Positions 17,822 to 26,852 of a stretch of DNA of 64,000 nt are shown here, in pieces; position 1 is the stretch's first letter; each line of letters starts with the position of its first letter. The notes under the pieces were generated by a model. It saw only the letters and a list, made by a program, of their open reading frames with translations. It made no database searches and had not been told where the DNA came from. The translations under genes and the position numbers were made by a program. Origin of the DNA: JANRKB01 sp033763695 (lineage in GTDB: Bacteria > Planctomycetota > Phycisphaerae > Phycisphaerales > UBA1924); the NCBI GenBank assembly GCA_033763695.1, contig JANRKB010000050.1:1-64000 (forward strand), read 5' to 3'.

Positions 17822-20800
17822 TCAGTCGCACTGCGCCTCGAAGCGGAAGACGAACGCGTCAAAGTCTTCGAACGTGAGGAAGCCGTCCTGGTTGAAGTCC
17901 GCCCGCGCTTCGCCGTTCTCAAACGCCGTCACGAAGTCGTCGAAGTCCTCGAAGGTGACGAAGCCGTCGAAGTTGAAGTCAGCAGTCGTGGACACGGCCA
18001 AACGCGCGTCATTGTTGGGATAGAAGAGGAAGACGACCGTGTCCGCGTCCGACGCCGGGATGTTCGCCGGGTTCCATGTGCCCGCGCGATTCGTGCTCGT
18101 CAGAATCGAGTAGATGTTGCCGCACACGCGATTCACCGTGAACGTCGCGTTGAGCGTGCCCGCGAGGCTCGCCGCCGTGCTTGCGTTGATCTGGCCGAAC
18201 GCGCCGCTGGCCTGCGTGCCGCCGATCTGCGCGTTGTAGGTGCCGCCTGCCGTCTGCGTATAGCCGCCGGTGATGTTCAGGCGTGCCGAAGGCGTCAGCG
18301 TCAGCGTGCCGCTGTTGGTGAACGTGCCGCCCACCGGCGTCGTCGCCAGCGTGCGTCCCGTCAGTTGCAGCGTGCCGCTGTTGCTCGTCAGGTTTGCAAA
18401 GTTCGCGGCCAGCCCTGTCCCCGCGCTCAGCGACACATTGGCCGCGTTGGTGTTGACAATGATGGGGTCGTAACTGCCGCTTCCACCGCCGCTCGAGACG
18501 AACTCGCTGAAGATGTTGGTGCTCGTCGTGCCTGTCAGCCGCCACGTGCCGCCGGTCAGGGTCTTCGAGGCGCGATCGTAGTTGGTCAGGTCAGTGACAT
18601 TGATGTTCACGCCCGCCGTGTTCACGTTGGAGCCGATGATGCCGTTGTTGGTCAGCGTCATCTTGGTCCCGAACCACCCGCCGTTCTCAGAGATGGTCAT
18701 CGTCGGTCCATTGGTCAGCACGCTGCCGCTCGCCCCAATGGTCAGCGTCGATGCACCGCCGCTCGTCGCGGGCACGGCATCGAAGTAACGAACGCCGCTG
18801 CCCTCGGCCAGCACCGATGTGTTCATCGTGCTGCCGCTCTGGAAGCCCACACCGGTACCCTGACCCGTCAGGCGAACCAGCTGCGTCGTGGTCGTCCCCA
18901 TCATGCGCACGCGGCTGTTGGTGCTTGCAACGGTCACCTCCGGCGTCACATTCACATCCGTCAGGGAGCACTCGCTGCTGAACGTCAGCACGCCCGTGCC
19001 GCTCTGCGTCACGCTGCCGCCAGTAATGCCCGCGGACGAGAGATTCACCGGCCCCGTCGTCGCGTTCAGCGCCAGCGTGGCCCCGGTGTTGTTCAGCGTG
19101 CCGGTGATGTTGAGCGTGCCCCCCGAGCGCGTCCACTGCGACAGGTTCATCGCCGCCGTGGTGAACGTGCCGTCCAGGTTGATCGTGCCGCCCGTGAGCG
19201 ACGCGCCCACCGGCAGCGTCCAGCCGTTGTTGAGTGTAAGCGTCGTTCCCGTCGGAACAACGGGCTTGGAAGCGAACGAGTACGTCTGCCCGCTCAGCGC
19301 CGTGACGGTGCACGCGGTGTTCGTCCCGCTCAGGTTGAGCGTTCCGAGCGAGCCGCTCGCCGCAGTGATGCTCAGCGTGCCGCCGCCCACGTTGATCGTG
19401 CCCGAACCCGAGAAGCCCGCGGCCGGGTTGATGGAGTTCGAGCGTCCCGGCGCCAGCAGCGTGATGGTGCCGTTGTTGACGAGCGTGGCATTGCCACCGA
19501 ACCACCACGACCCACCGATCGAGAGCGTGTTGTTCGCCGTCGCAGTCGAGGTGATCGCGACGCCCGGCGCGATCGTCAGCGTGCCGCTCTGGCCGTTGAG
19601 TTCGATGCCGTTTTGCGACGTGTTGGTCGACTCGTTGAAGATGGGGTCCTGGATCACATACCCCGGCGAGAAGCCAATGCCCTGGTTACCACTCTGGAAG
19701 CGAGCCGCCGTGAATCGCGTCGTTCCTTCCACCTTCACGCGACCGTTCTGGAGAGTGAGCAGGAGTTCACCCAGCAGGTTGACGTTGAGCAGACGATTGG
19801 CGTTGCTGGCGCCAATCAAGAGAGTCGAACCGTTGGCATAGGCAAGGGTGCCGCCGCTGATCGTGCCGCCCAGCAGCGTCCACGACCCGGTGGTGCTGTT
19901 GAGCGTGAGCGTGCTGCCGGTGTTGTCCAGCGTGCCCGTCAGGTTCACCGTGCCGCCGCTGCGCTGAAACGACGCGAGGTTGAGCCCCGCAAACGTCACC
20001 GCGCCGCCAAGGTTCAGCGTGCCGCCATTCACGTTGAAGCTGTTGGTCGTGCCCCATGTGCCGTTGACCGAGAGCGTCGTTCCTGTCGGGATCACAGGCT
20101 TGACCGGCAGCGTGTAGTTCGCGCCATCCAGAGTCATGCTGCTGTTGGCGTCCGTCAGCACGATCGGGCCGAGCGTGCCGGTCGCGCCCGAGAGCGTCAG
20201 TGTGCCGCCCTGCGTTGCCGTCAGCGTGCCGCCGCCTGAATAGTCCGTGAGCTGCGAAACGGTCAACGTCTTCGTCGCCGCGTTCGCGGCGATCGTCCCG
20301 TTGTTCACCAGCTTCATCGTGCCGCCAAACCAGAAGCCCTGGCCGACATTGAGTGCGCCGCCGCAGTTCGTCGCCTGGATGATCGAACTGCCGCTGCCGA
20401 TCGTGAACGTGCCGCTCGTGCCGTTCATCTCGACGTAGCGACCGCCCGTGTTCGTCCCCTCGCCGATGATGTTGCCGCTGAGCGTCGTCCCGGGTCCGAA
20501 GCCGACGCTCGTGTTGCCGAACGCCAACCGCAGGTTGTTGAACGACGTCGTGCCTTCGACCTTCAGCCGCGCGTTGTTCTGCTCCAGAATCACGTCACCC
20601 TGCACCGTCACGTTCAGGAGTCGTGCAGTGCTGTTCGTGTTCCCGACCAGCAGTCGCGCACCATCCGCAAACGTCACATTGCCGCCCGACAGCGTGCCCG
20701 ACAGCGTCCAGTCACCTGTCGCCGCATTGAGCGCCAGCGTGTTGCCCGTGTTGTCCAGCGTGCCCGTGATCGCGTACGACCCGCCCGTGCGATTGATCGT

Positions 20801-22672
20801 GCCCAGCCCCGCCGTCGTGCCGCCGCCGATGTTGAGGCGGCCTGCGAGCGTGATCGTGCTCGCGTTGGTCCACGAACCATTCAGCGTCAGCGTCGCGTCC
20901 GTCGGCACCGTCGTCGGGCTGCCCAGGGTGTAGCCGCTGCCGTTGAGCGTCAGCGACGATCCCGCATCCTGAATCGTCAGCGTGCCAAGCGTGCCCGAGA
21001 GCCCCGAGACCGACATCGCCGAACCGCCCTTGGCCCGCAGCGTGCCGGCGCTGGTCATCGCGATCGGCGAGCATGTCACTTCCGTCGTGTTGCCGTTGCC
21101 GACGTCGCTGGCGATGAGCCCGTTGTTCACCAGCGTCATGTCACCGCCAAACCAGAAGCTTGTGCCGATCGAGAGCGTGCCGGTAAACCCAGTGCCCGTC
21201 ACGATGCTGCCAGCGGCCCCGATTGTGAACGTGCCGTTCGTGCCGTTCATCTCCACGGTGCGGCTTGACGACGCGCCTTCCGCGATGATCGTGCCGCTGA
21301 GCGTGTAGCCCGGCACGATTCCCACCGCCGTGCTCGACGCGGCCATGCGCAAATTCGTAAACGATGTCGTGCCGCCGATCCGCACGCGCGCGTTGTTGGT
21401 GTCCAGCACAACATCGCCCGCGATCGCGACGTCAGTGAGCTGACCGTTGCCGCTGGCGCTCGAAACCACGATGCGCGTGCCGTTGGCGCACGTCACGCTG
21501 CCGCCGGTGATCGAGCCGCCGTTGAGGATCAGGTCACCCGTCGCCGTCGAGAGCGCGAGCGTGTTCCCGGTGTTGTTCAGCGCACCCGTCACGGCATACA
21601 CGCCGCCGGTGCGATTCACCGTGCCCAGGCCCGCGGTGGTGCCGCCGTTGATGTTCAGCGTGCCCGACAGATTGATCGTCGCCGTGTTGGTGAACGCGCC
21701 GCCCAGCGACAGCGTCGCTCCCGCGCCGACGTTCGTGTTCGAGTTGATCGTGTAGGTGCCGCTGCTCAGCAGGACCGACGACCCAGCCCCGCTCACCGTC
21801 GGCCCGCTGACGTTGCCCGTCAGGTTCTGAATGCTCAGCGAGCCGCCGCCGGTCGATGACAGCGCTCCGGTGCTCGCCGTCGAACTGCTGTTGACCGTGA
21901 TCGAGCCCGTGGACTGATTCCGGATCGTGCCGCTGTTGGTGAACGTCGAAACGTTGGAGAACCAGAACCCCGGCCCCACTTGCAGCGTGCCCGTAAAGCC
22001 CGGAGCCGCCGTAATGATGCCCGACGCTCCCACCGTCAGCGCGCCCGAGTTCAACGATTCAATCGCCCGCGTGCCCGACCCGCCCTCGGCGACCACTTCG
22101 CCGTTGATCACATAGCCCGACGCGAAGCCCACGCCCGCGCTGCTTGCGCCGAGCCTGATCTTCGTAAACGTCGAGCCCGTCTCCACCCGCAGGCGGCTGT
22201 TGTTCTGGTTCAGCAGGATGTCGCCGGTGACGGCCGCGCCGATCAGCGCCTGATTGCCCGCGGCACCCGTTCCATTGCACACCAGCGCCGCTGCCGACAC
22301 GTCCCATGCGCCGCCGCTCAGTCGCCCGCCATTGTCCAGCGTCACGTTCGCCGACGCAGTCGCCGTCGTCGCCACCGACAGCGTGATGTTGTTGCCCGTG
22401 ATCACCAGCGCCTCGGCGGTGTTCAGGCTGCGGATGCTCGCGTTCGCATTCAGCGTGATGGTGGGGGTGCCCGCGACGTTGATCGTCACATCATCAGCCG
22501 GCCCCGGCAGCGCGGGATTGCTCGACCAGTTCGCCGGGTTCGTCCACGTCACGCCGTCGCCGCCGCCCGTCCACGTCACGTTCGCGGCAGACGCCAGCCC
22601 TGCCAGCGCAACCAGCCCCGCCACGGCTGCCGAGACAGACATCCAGCGACCGTTCGTTCGCACCTTCATCAT
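17822..22672 (-). CDS. giant secreted beta-strand repeat protein with C-terminal EF-hand/dockerin-like pair
   Basis: This is a 1616-residue exported protein. After a signal peptide (VAGLVALAGLASA) come about five long tandem units of roughly 260 residues. Each contains variants of NINGGTTAGLGTVNRTGG, LNNTGNTLAL, NNARVRIGGTTSFTNLRM and FWFGGDMTLVNNG, typical of autotransporter-like or PEP-CTERM-type beta-solenoid adhesins. The last 55 residues hold two EF-hand-like repeats (DFNFDGFVTFEDFD and DFNQDGFLTFEDFD) that resemble dockerin halves with Asp/Asn calcium ligands. No autotransporter barrel is present. GGGAG lies 7 nt before ATG 22672. The role is likely surface adhesion or an extracellular scaffold (inference). 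The same C-terminal pair ends the galactanase at 36456-37727. Confidence 0.8.
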   Translation of the reverse strand: MMKVRTNGRWMSVSAAVAGLVALAGLASAANVTWTGGGDGVTWTNPANWSSNPALPGPADDVTINVAGTPTITLNANASIRSLNTAEALVITGNNITLSVATTATASANVTLDNGGRLSGGAWDVSAAALVCNGTGAAGNQALIGAAVTGDILLNQNNSRLRVETGSTFTKIRLGASSAGVGFASGYVINGEVVAEGGSGTRAIESLNSGALTVGASGIITAAPGFTGTLQVGPGFWFSNVSTFTNSGTIRNQSTGSITVNSSSTASTGALSSTGGGSLSIQNLTGNVSGPTVSGAGSSVLLSSGTYTINSNTNVGAGATLSLGGAFTNTATINLSGTLNINGGTTAGLGTVNRTGGVYAVTGALNNTGNTLALSTATGDLILNGGSITGGSVTCANGTRIVVSSASGNGQLTDVAIAGDVVLDTNNARVRIGGTTSFTNLRMAASSTAVGIVPGYTLSGTIIAEGASSSRTVEMNGTNGTFTIGAAGSIVTGTGFTGTLSIGTSFWFGGDMTLVNNGLIASDVGNGNTTEVTCSPIAMTSAGTLRAKGGSAMSVSGLSGTLGTLTIQDAGSSLTLNGSGYTLGSPTTVPTDATLTLNGSWTNASTITLAGRLNIGGGTTAGLGTINRTGGSYAITGTLDNTGNTLALNAATGDWTLSGTLSGGNVTFADGARLLVGNTNSTARLLNVTVQGDVILEQNNARLKVEGTTSFNNLRLAFGNTSVGFGPGTTLSGNIIGEGTNTGGRYVEMNGTSGTFTIGSGSSIIQATNCGGALNVGQGFWFGGTMKLVNNGTIAANAATKTLTVSQLTDYSGGGTLTATQGGTLTLSGATGTLGPIVLTDANSSMTLDGANYTLPVKPVIPTGTTLSVNGTWGTTNSFNVNGGTLNLGGAVTFAGLNLASFQRSGGTVNLTGTLDNTGSTLTLNSTTGSWTLLGGTISGGTLAYANGSTLLIGASNANRLLNVNLLGELLLTLQNGRVKVEGTTRFTAARFQSGNQGIGFSPGYVIQDPIFNESTNTSQNGIELNGQSGTLTIAPGVAITSTATANNTLSIGGSWWFGGNATLVNNGTITLLAPGRSNSINPAAGFSGSGTINVGGGTLSITAASGSLGTLNLSGTNTACTVTALSGQTYSFASKPVVPTGTTLTLNNGWTLPVGASLTGGTINLDGTFTTAAMNLSQWTRSGGTLNITGTLNNTGATLALNATTGPVNLSSAGITGGSVTQSGTGVLTFSSECSLTDVNVTPEVTVASTNSRVRMMGTTTTQLVRLTGQGTGVGFQSGSTMNTSVLAEGSGVRYFDAVPATSGGASTLTIGASGSVLTNGPTMTISENGGWFGTKMTLTNNGIIGSNVNTAGVNINVTDLTNYDRASKTLTGGTWRLTGTTSTNIFSEFVSSGGGSGSYDPIIVNTNAANVSLSAGTGLAANFANLTSNSGTLQLTGRTLATTPVGGTFTNSGTLTLTPSARLNITGGYTQTAGGTYNAQIGGTQASGAFGQINASTAASLAGTLNATFTVNRVCGNIYSILTSTNRAGTWNPANIPASDADTVVFLFYPNNDARLAVSTTADFNFDGFVTFEDFDDFVTAFENGEARADFNQDGFLTFEDFDAFVFRFEAQCD

Positions 22673-22886
22673 GATTCAGCTCCCGGCTCAAGCCTCCGCC
22701 AGCGCAGACAAACGCGCCCGACAAGGACCCCAAGCATAACCCGCCTAAGTTGCTCTTCCAAGGGTATTTACGAACATCTCACCCTCACGGCCATGCGGCC
22801 GGGGACGGCCTCCGCCCCCCGTGGGCGTCGCCCCCCCCCGGGGGAAAGACACAGGGTGCGATATTGTGCGCGGAAGAATCGTGGCC

Positions 22887-23768
22887 TTACGCCGAGAAAT
22901 CCGTGGCCGCCCCCGCCGGGCCCCACGTCTCCAGCTCCGCCAGCGTCGCCGCCGTCTTCCGCCGGACTTTGTCCTGGGCATACTTCCCCAGCACCAGCCG
23001 CAGCGGCGGGTTCTCGGAACATGCCGCATCCAGGATCACGCCCGCCGCCTTCGCCGGGTCCCCCGTCTGCCGCCCGCTCATCTTGCCCAGCATCGCGGCA
23101 AACTTGCCCACGCTCGCCTCATATTCCGGCTGCGAGCACGCCACCCGCTTCAGCGAGCGACTGATGAAGTCCGTGCGGAACGGCCCAGGCTGCACCACCA
23201 TCACGCGGATCCCAAACCCGCGCAGTTCCTCGCGCAGCGCCTCGCTCGCAAACTCCAGCGCGGCCTTGCTCGCCCCATACGCCCCAAACCCCGCGTAGTT
23301 GCTGATCGCCGCCGCCGCCGAGATGTTCACAATCACCCCCGACCGCTGCCCCCGCAGGCTCGGCAGCGCGGCCCGCGTGAGATTCACCGCACCGAAGAAG
23401 TTCGTCTCAAAGTTGTGCCGCAGGTCCGCCTCCGGCGTGTCTTCCAGCGCACCGACGATCCCATACCCCGCGTTGTTGATCACGCCATCAATCCGCCCGA
23501 AGCGAGTCACGCCCTCATGCACCGCCGCAGTGCAGTGCGCCGCGCGCGTCACATCCAGCGTCACACCCGCGACGCGTTCGCCGCCGAGCGCCAGCAGCTC
23601 GCTCAGGTCCTCCACCCGTCGTGCGCCGGCGACCACGCGCTCGCCCCGCGCCAGCGCCGCCTTCGCCAGTTCGCGCCCAAAGCCCGACGAGCATCCGCTG
23701 ATCAGCCAAACGCGTGCGGCATTGCCGTGGGTCGAATCGCCATTCTCAGACGCAGCATGTTCACTCAT
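22887..23768 (-). CDS. short-chain dehydrogenase/reductase
   Basis: This is a 293-residue classical SDR, a cytosolic NAD(P)-dependent oxidoreductase. The nucleotide-binding motif is SGCSSGFGREL near residue 24, with INNAGYG near 97, the active-site Ser in IVNISAA and the YGASKAAL catalytic Tyr/Lys motif near 166. Basic residues after the first strand (AGARRVEDL) suggest NADP(H). The substrate is not deducible. The upstream neighbour is the divergent flippase gene. The 214-bp spacer downstream, to the surface-protein start, contains a run of nine C's (near 22831) but no visible gene. Confidence 0.87.
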   Translation of the reverse strand: MSEHAASENGDSTHGNAARVWLISGCSSGFGRELAKAALARGERVVAGARRVEDLSELLALGGERVAGVTLDVTRAAHCTAAVHEGVTRFGRIDGVINNAGYGIVGALEDTPEADLRHNFETNFFGAVNLTRAALPSLRGQRSGVIVNISAAAAISNYAGFGAYGASKAALEFASEALREELRGFGIRVMVVQPGPFRTDFISRSLKRVACSQPEYEASVGKFAAMLGKMSGRQTGDPAKAAGVILDAACSENPPLRLVLGKYAQDKVRRKTAATLAELETWGPAGAATDFSA

Positions 23769-24063
23769 GCCGCCCGGTTCGCCGCCGCCACCCCGCCAGA
23801 TTCGCGACCAGATTCGCGACCAAGCGTGCCACCAGCCTCGTCGGTGCTTGGGCCGATTCGCGCGAGCGCACCGGCCTGCCGCCGACTTTGGCCGCCCGAT
23901 CCGCGATCAGCCGACAATACAACCCAGCGATCACCCCGCCCCGCGCGATCAATCCGCGCCTTCGCCTCGTAGGACGCCTCTCTTGACGACATCCGCGCCA
24001 ACGCCACCCGACGCCCCCGCCAGCGACTCATCCACCCCCGCGGCACAGGCCGCCGGCCAGTCC

Positions 24064-25815
24064 ATGAGCAAGCACGTCGGACGCGGCGCGATCTGGATGA
24101 TGGCCTCCACCATCCTCAGCAAGTTCGTCACCTCCTTCGCCCAACTCATCCTCGGCCTCGTCCTCGCGCCCGATGACTTCGGGCTCTACGGCATGGCCTG
24201 GGGAATCACCCGCTTCCTCACCATCTGCCAAGACGGCGGCGTCCGCGAACTCCTCGTCCAACGCGGCCCCGGCGAATACCCCTCCCTCCGCGGCCGGGTC
24301 TTCTGGCTCGCCATGGCCTTCAACTCTCTCGTCGGCGTCGTCATCCTCGCTGCAGCCCCCGTCCTCGCCTACACCGTCTATCAAGAGTCCCGCCTCATCC
24401 CGCTCATGTGGGTCATGGCCCTCGCCATCCCGCTCGGCACGCCCGGCTCGGTCCTCCAAGCCAAACTCCGCCTCGACTTGCAGTTCCGCGCCACCAGCGC
24501 GATCGTCACCTTCTCCTCTCTGCTCCGCCAGATCAGCACCGTCTGCCTCGCCCTGGTCGGCACAGGCGCGATGAGCTTCGCCATCCCCGCGGTGCTCTGC
24601 GCCATCTTCGAGAGCCTCGCTGCCTGGTGGGTCTGCCGCGACGCGCCGTGGCGCGAGCGCGCCGAAGTCCGCCAGTGGGGGCCGCTCATCCAGAGCACCA
24701 AGTGGCTCCTCTTCGCCTCCGTTTCGCTCGTGCTTCTGGATCAAGGCCCGCTGCTGGTCATCAAGCCCGTCATGAACGCCGCAGGCAACACCGGCGGCGT
24801 CGAAGCCACCGGCAACTTCTTCTGGGCGTATCAGATGACCGCCCAGTTGTCCGTCCTGCTCTCCTTCAACATCTACCTCGTCCTCGCGCCCGCGCTGCAG
24901 CGCTTCGTCCATGAGCCCGATCGCCTTCGCGACGCCTCCATCCGCGCCTTGCAGGGCATCATGCTCGTTGGCGCGATCGGCAGCGTGCTTCTGGGCGTCA
25001 TGATGGATCCGCTCGAGGGCCTGCTCTTTGGCGGCAAATGGGCCGAAGCCACCGCCGCCGTCTTCATCTTCGGCCTCGTCTTCCCCTTCAAGATCCCCCA
25101 GGGCGTCACGCAGGCGATCCAGATCGCCAAGGGCCGCTTCAAGGAGAACGCCATTTCGCTGCTGCTCGAAGGCATGCTCTTCACGCTTGCCGCCGGCATC
25201 GGCGCGTGGTTCGCCTCCACGGCACACGACAGCGCGGGCTCCACCGCCGCACGCATCGCCGTCTACGCCGCCGTCGCCATGGCCATCGGCCGCGTCGCCG
25301 TCACGCTCTGGGTCATGGCCCGCCTCGGCGCAACCAAGCGCCGCACACTCGCCGTCATGTTCGGCCCGTGGCTCGTCGCCGTGCTCGCCGCCTTCGCCGC
25401 CGTCGGCGTCGATCGCGCCGTTGATCTCAAGTCCGCCGTGCTCTTCACACACGAGAAAATCGCCAAGCCCCTCGCCCCCGCCAAGCCCGCCGCCGACGGC
25501 ACGCCCGCGCCCACTCGCGAGCCCGAGTTTGACATCAAGCACCGCATGACCATGCGCCCGCTCGATGACCAAGCCACCGTCGCGCCAATCGCGCGCAGCG
25601 TCGCCTCCGCGCTCGCCTCCACGCACCTCTCTTCCGCATGGCAGGCCCGCGTTGTGCAGATGCTCCGCCTCATCCTCCTCGGCGCAGTCTGCGGCCTCAC
25701 CTTCGCTGTCCTCTGCCGCGTCCTCATTCCCGGCGCTCTCCGCGACGCCCTCCGCGCCATGCCCAAGGGCCTCGGCCCGCGCTTCGCCAAGATCCTCCTC
25801 ATCAAGCAAGATTGA
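24064..25815 (+). CDS. Wzx-like polysaccharide/lipid flippase (MATE-fold)
   Basis: This is a 583-residue membrane protein of the oligosaccharide flippase family, which moves undecaprenyl-linked glycans across the inner membrane. The opening (RGAIWMMASTILSKFVTSFA, then LGLVLAPDDFGLYGMA) matches the family's first two helices, and about 12-14 hydrophobic segments follow. The C-terminus is unusual: after residue about 470 a charged Pro/Lys-rich loop (KPLAPAKPAADGTPAPTREP) leads to one further helix near residue 540. ATG 24064 is chosen; an in-frame TTG at 23983 has AGGA upstream and would add 27 Ser/Pro/Ala-rich residues. No glycan cluster is adjacent. Confidence 0.78.
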   Translation: MSKHVGRGAIWMMASTILSKFVTSFAQLILGLVLAPDDFGLYGMAWGITRFLTICQDGGVRELLVQRGPGEYPSLRGRVFWLAMAFNSLVGVVILAAAPVLAYTVYQESRLIPLMWVMALAIPLGTPGSVLQAKLRLDLQFRATSAIVTFSSLLRQISTVCLALVGTGAMSFAIPAVLCAIFESLAAWWVCRDAPWRERAEVRQWGPLIQSTKWLLFASVSLVLLDQGPLLVIKPVMNAAGNTGGVEATGNFFWAYQMTAQLSVLLSFNIYLVLAPALQRFVHEPDRLRDASIRALQGIMLVGAIGSVLLGVMMDPLEGLLFGGKWAEATAAVFIFGLVFPFKIPQGVTQAIQIAKGRFKENAISLLLEGMLFTLAAGIGAWFASTAHDSAGSTAARIAVYAAVAMAIGRVAVTLWVMARLGATKRRTLAVMFGPWLVAVLAAFAAVGVDRAVDLKSAVLFTHEKIAKPLAPAKPAADGTPAPTREPEFDIKHRMTMRPLDDQATVAPIARSVASALASTHLSSAWQARVVQMLRLILLGAVCGLTFAVLCRVLIPGALRDALRAMPKGLGPRFAKILLIKQD

Positions 25816-25910
25816 TCAGTCTGCGCAGCGTCCAACGTTCCGTTGCCCGTTGACGCACGTCTGCCGTCTCTCGCCTCACGTCTTGGCCCTTCCGAGTGAC
25901 TGATCTCCTC

Positions 25911-26011
25911 GTCCCGAAGGGACGACGGCCTGTAGCCACGGGTGAAGTCCGCGCTTCGCGGACGAAACCCGTGGACAGGCGCATGAACCAGTTCTGCCCC
26001 GAAGGGGCAGA
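25911..26011. repeat. triple-hairpin intergenic element upstream of trpF
   Basis: Three palindromes lie in a row. GTCCC-gaa-GGGAC is at 25911-25923. A long nested stem is at 25936-25974 (CCACGGGT outer arm, GTCCGCG-ctt-CGCGGAC inner arm, ACCCGTGG). TCTGCCCC-gaa-GGGGCAGA is at 25993-26011. The repeated GAA loops are striking. From memory, similar units recur between genes in planctomycetes. It could act in RNA as a leader of trpF, but no T-run follows. Confidence 0.65.
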
Positions 26012-26090
26012 GGAACTGCCGCTTCCACTCCGCGGACATCGTTCATTCTCCCCTCGTCTCTCCTCGCCTCTCATCTCCTACCCTCACCCG

Positions 26091-26720
26091 ATGTCACGCA
26101 CCCGTATCAAGATCTGCGGCATTCGCGACGCCGAGAACGCCCTCGTCGCCGCCGACGCCGGCGCCGATGCCATCGGCTTTATCTTCGTCCGCTCCTCGCC
26201 GCGCTTCATCCAGCCCCTCGACGCCGCCGACATCATGAGCGTCCTTCCGCCCATGGTCACCACCGTCGGCGTCTACATGGACACCCCCATCGACGCCTTC
26301 AGCGACGTCGAAGAAGACTGCCCCACGCACTACTCGCAGCTCCACGGCTCCGAGGCCGAATCCCTCGTCAACCAGTGCGCCCCGGTCATCAAGGGCCTCA
26401 AGTTCCTCCCCGATTCCCTCGCCGAAGAACTCCGCCGCTGGGACGCCTGCGACGCCGTCGAAGCCATCCTCATCGACAGCCCCACGCCCGGCTCCGGCGC
26501 CGCCTTCGAATGGGAAATGCTCGTCCCGCTCATCAAGGACATCAGCAAGCCCATCTTCCTCGCCGGCGGCCTCACGCCCGACAACGTCGCCGATGCCATC
26601 CGCACCGTCCGGCCCTACGGCGTTGACGTCTCCAGCGGCGTCGAACGCGAACGCGGCATCAAGGACCCCGATCTCATCGAGGCCTTCTGCAACGCCGTCC
26701 GCGAAGCCGATCGCGCCTGA
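26091..26720 (+). CDS. trpF: phosphoribosylanthranilate isomerase
   Basis: This is a 209-residue TIM-barrel enzyme of tryptophan synthesis that isomerises N-(5-phosphoribosyl)anthranilate. The opening RIKICGIRDAENALVAADAG carries the catalytic Cys of strand 1. GADAIGFIFVRSSPRFI, YSQLHGSE and the phosphate-binding end FLAGGLTPDNVADAI with VDVSSGVERERGIKD are all family motifs. It stands alone: no other trp gene is within the window. ATG 26091 is the only sensible start, since upstream codons run through the triple-hairpin element. Confidence 0.94.
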   Translation: MSRTRIKICGIRDAENALVAADAGADAIGFIFVRSSPRFIQPLDAADIMSVLPPMVTTVGVYMDTPIDAFSDVEEDCPTHYSQLHGSEAESLVNQCAPVIKGLKFLPDSLAEELRRWDACDAVEAILIDSPTPGSGAAFEWEMLVPLIKDISKPIFLAGGLTPDNVADAIRTVRPYGVDVSSGVERERGIKDPDLIEAFCNAVREADRA

Positions 26721-26756
26721 CCTGATCGCCAAACTTCTCTGTCTTCGTCCCGTGCC

Positions 26757-26781
26757 ATCGAAGTCCGTTTCGGACTTCGAT
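26757..26781 (+). repeat. GTGCC-flanked hairpin, copy a
   Basis: The stem ATCGAAGTCCG pairs across a TTT loop. The 5' flank is CGTGCC. It lies in the trpF to 26853 gene spacer. It belongs to the dispersed family described in the findings. Confidence 0.75.
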
Positions 26782-26852
26782 GCTTCCCTTCGATGCTCCC
26801 GCCGCCCCTTGCGCGAACCCCAACTCTGGTGCACCGGTACCATCCTTCAGCC

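Noticed and set aside
17675..20239. An 854-codon plus-strand open frame
   Set aside because: It is the antisense shadow of the repeat surface protein; its Arg/Ala/Glu-rich periodicity mirrors the repeats on the other strand.
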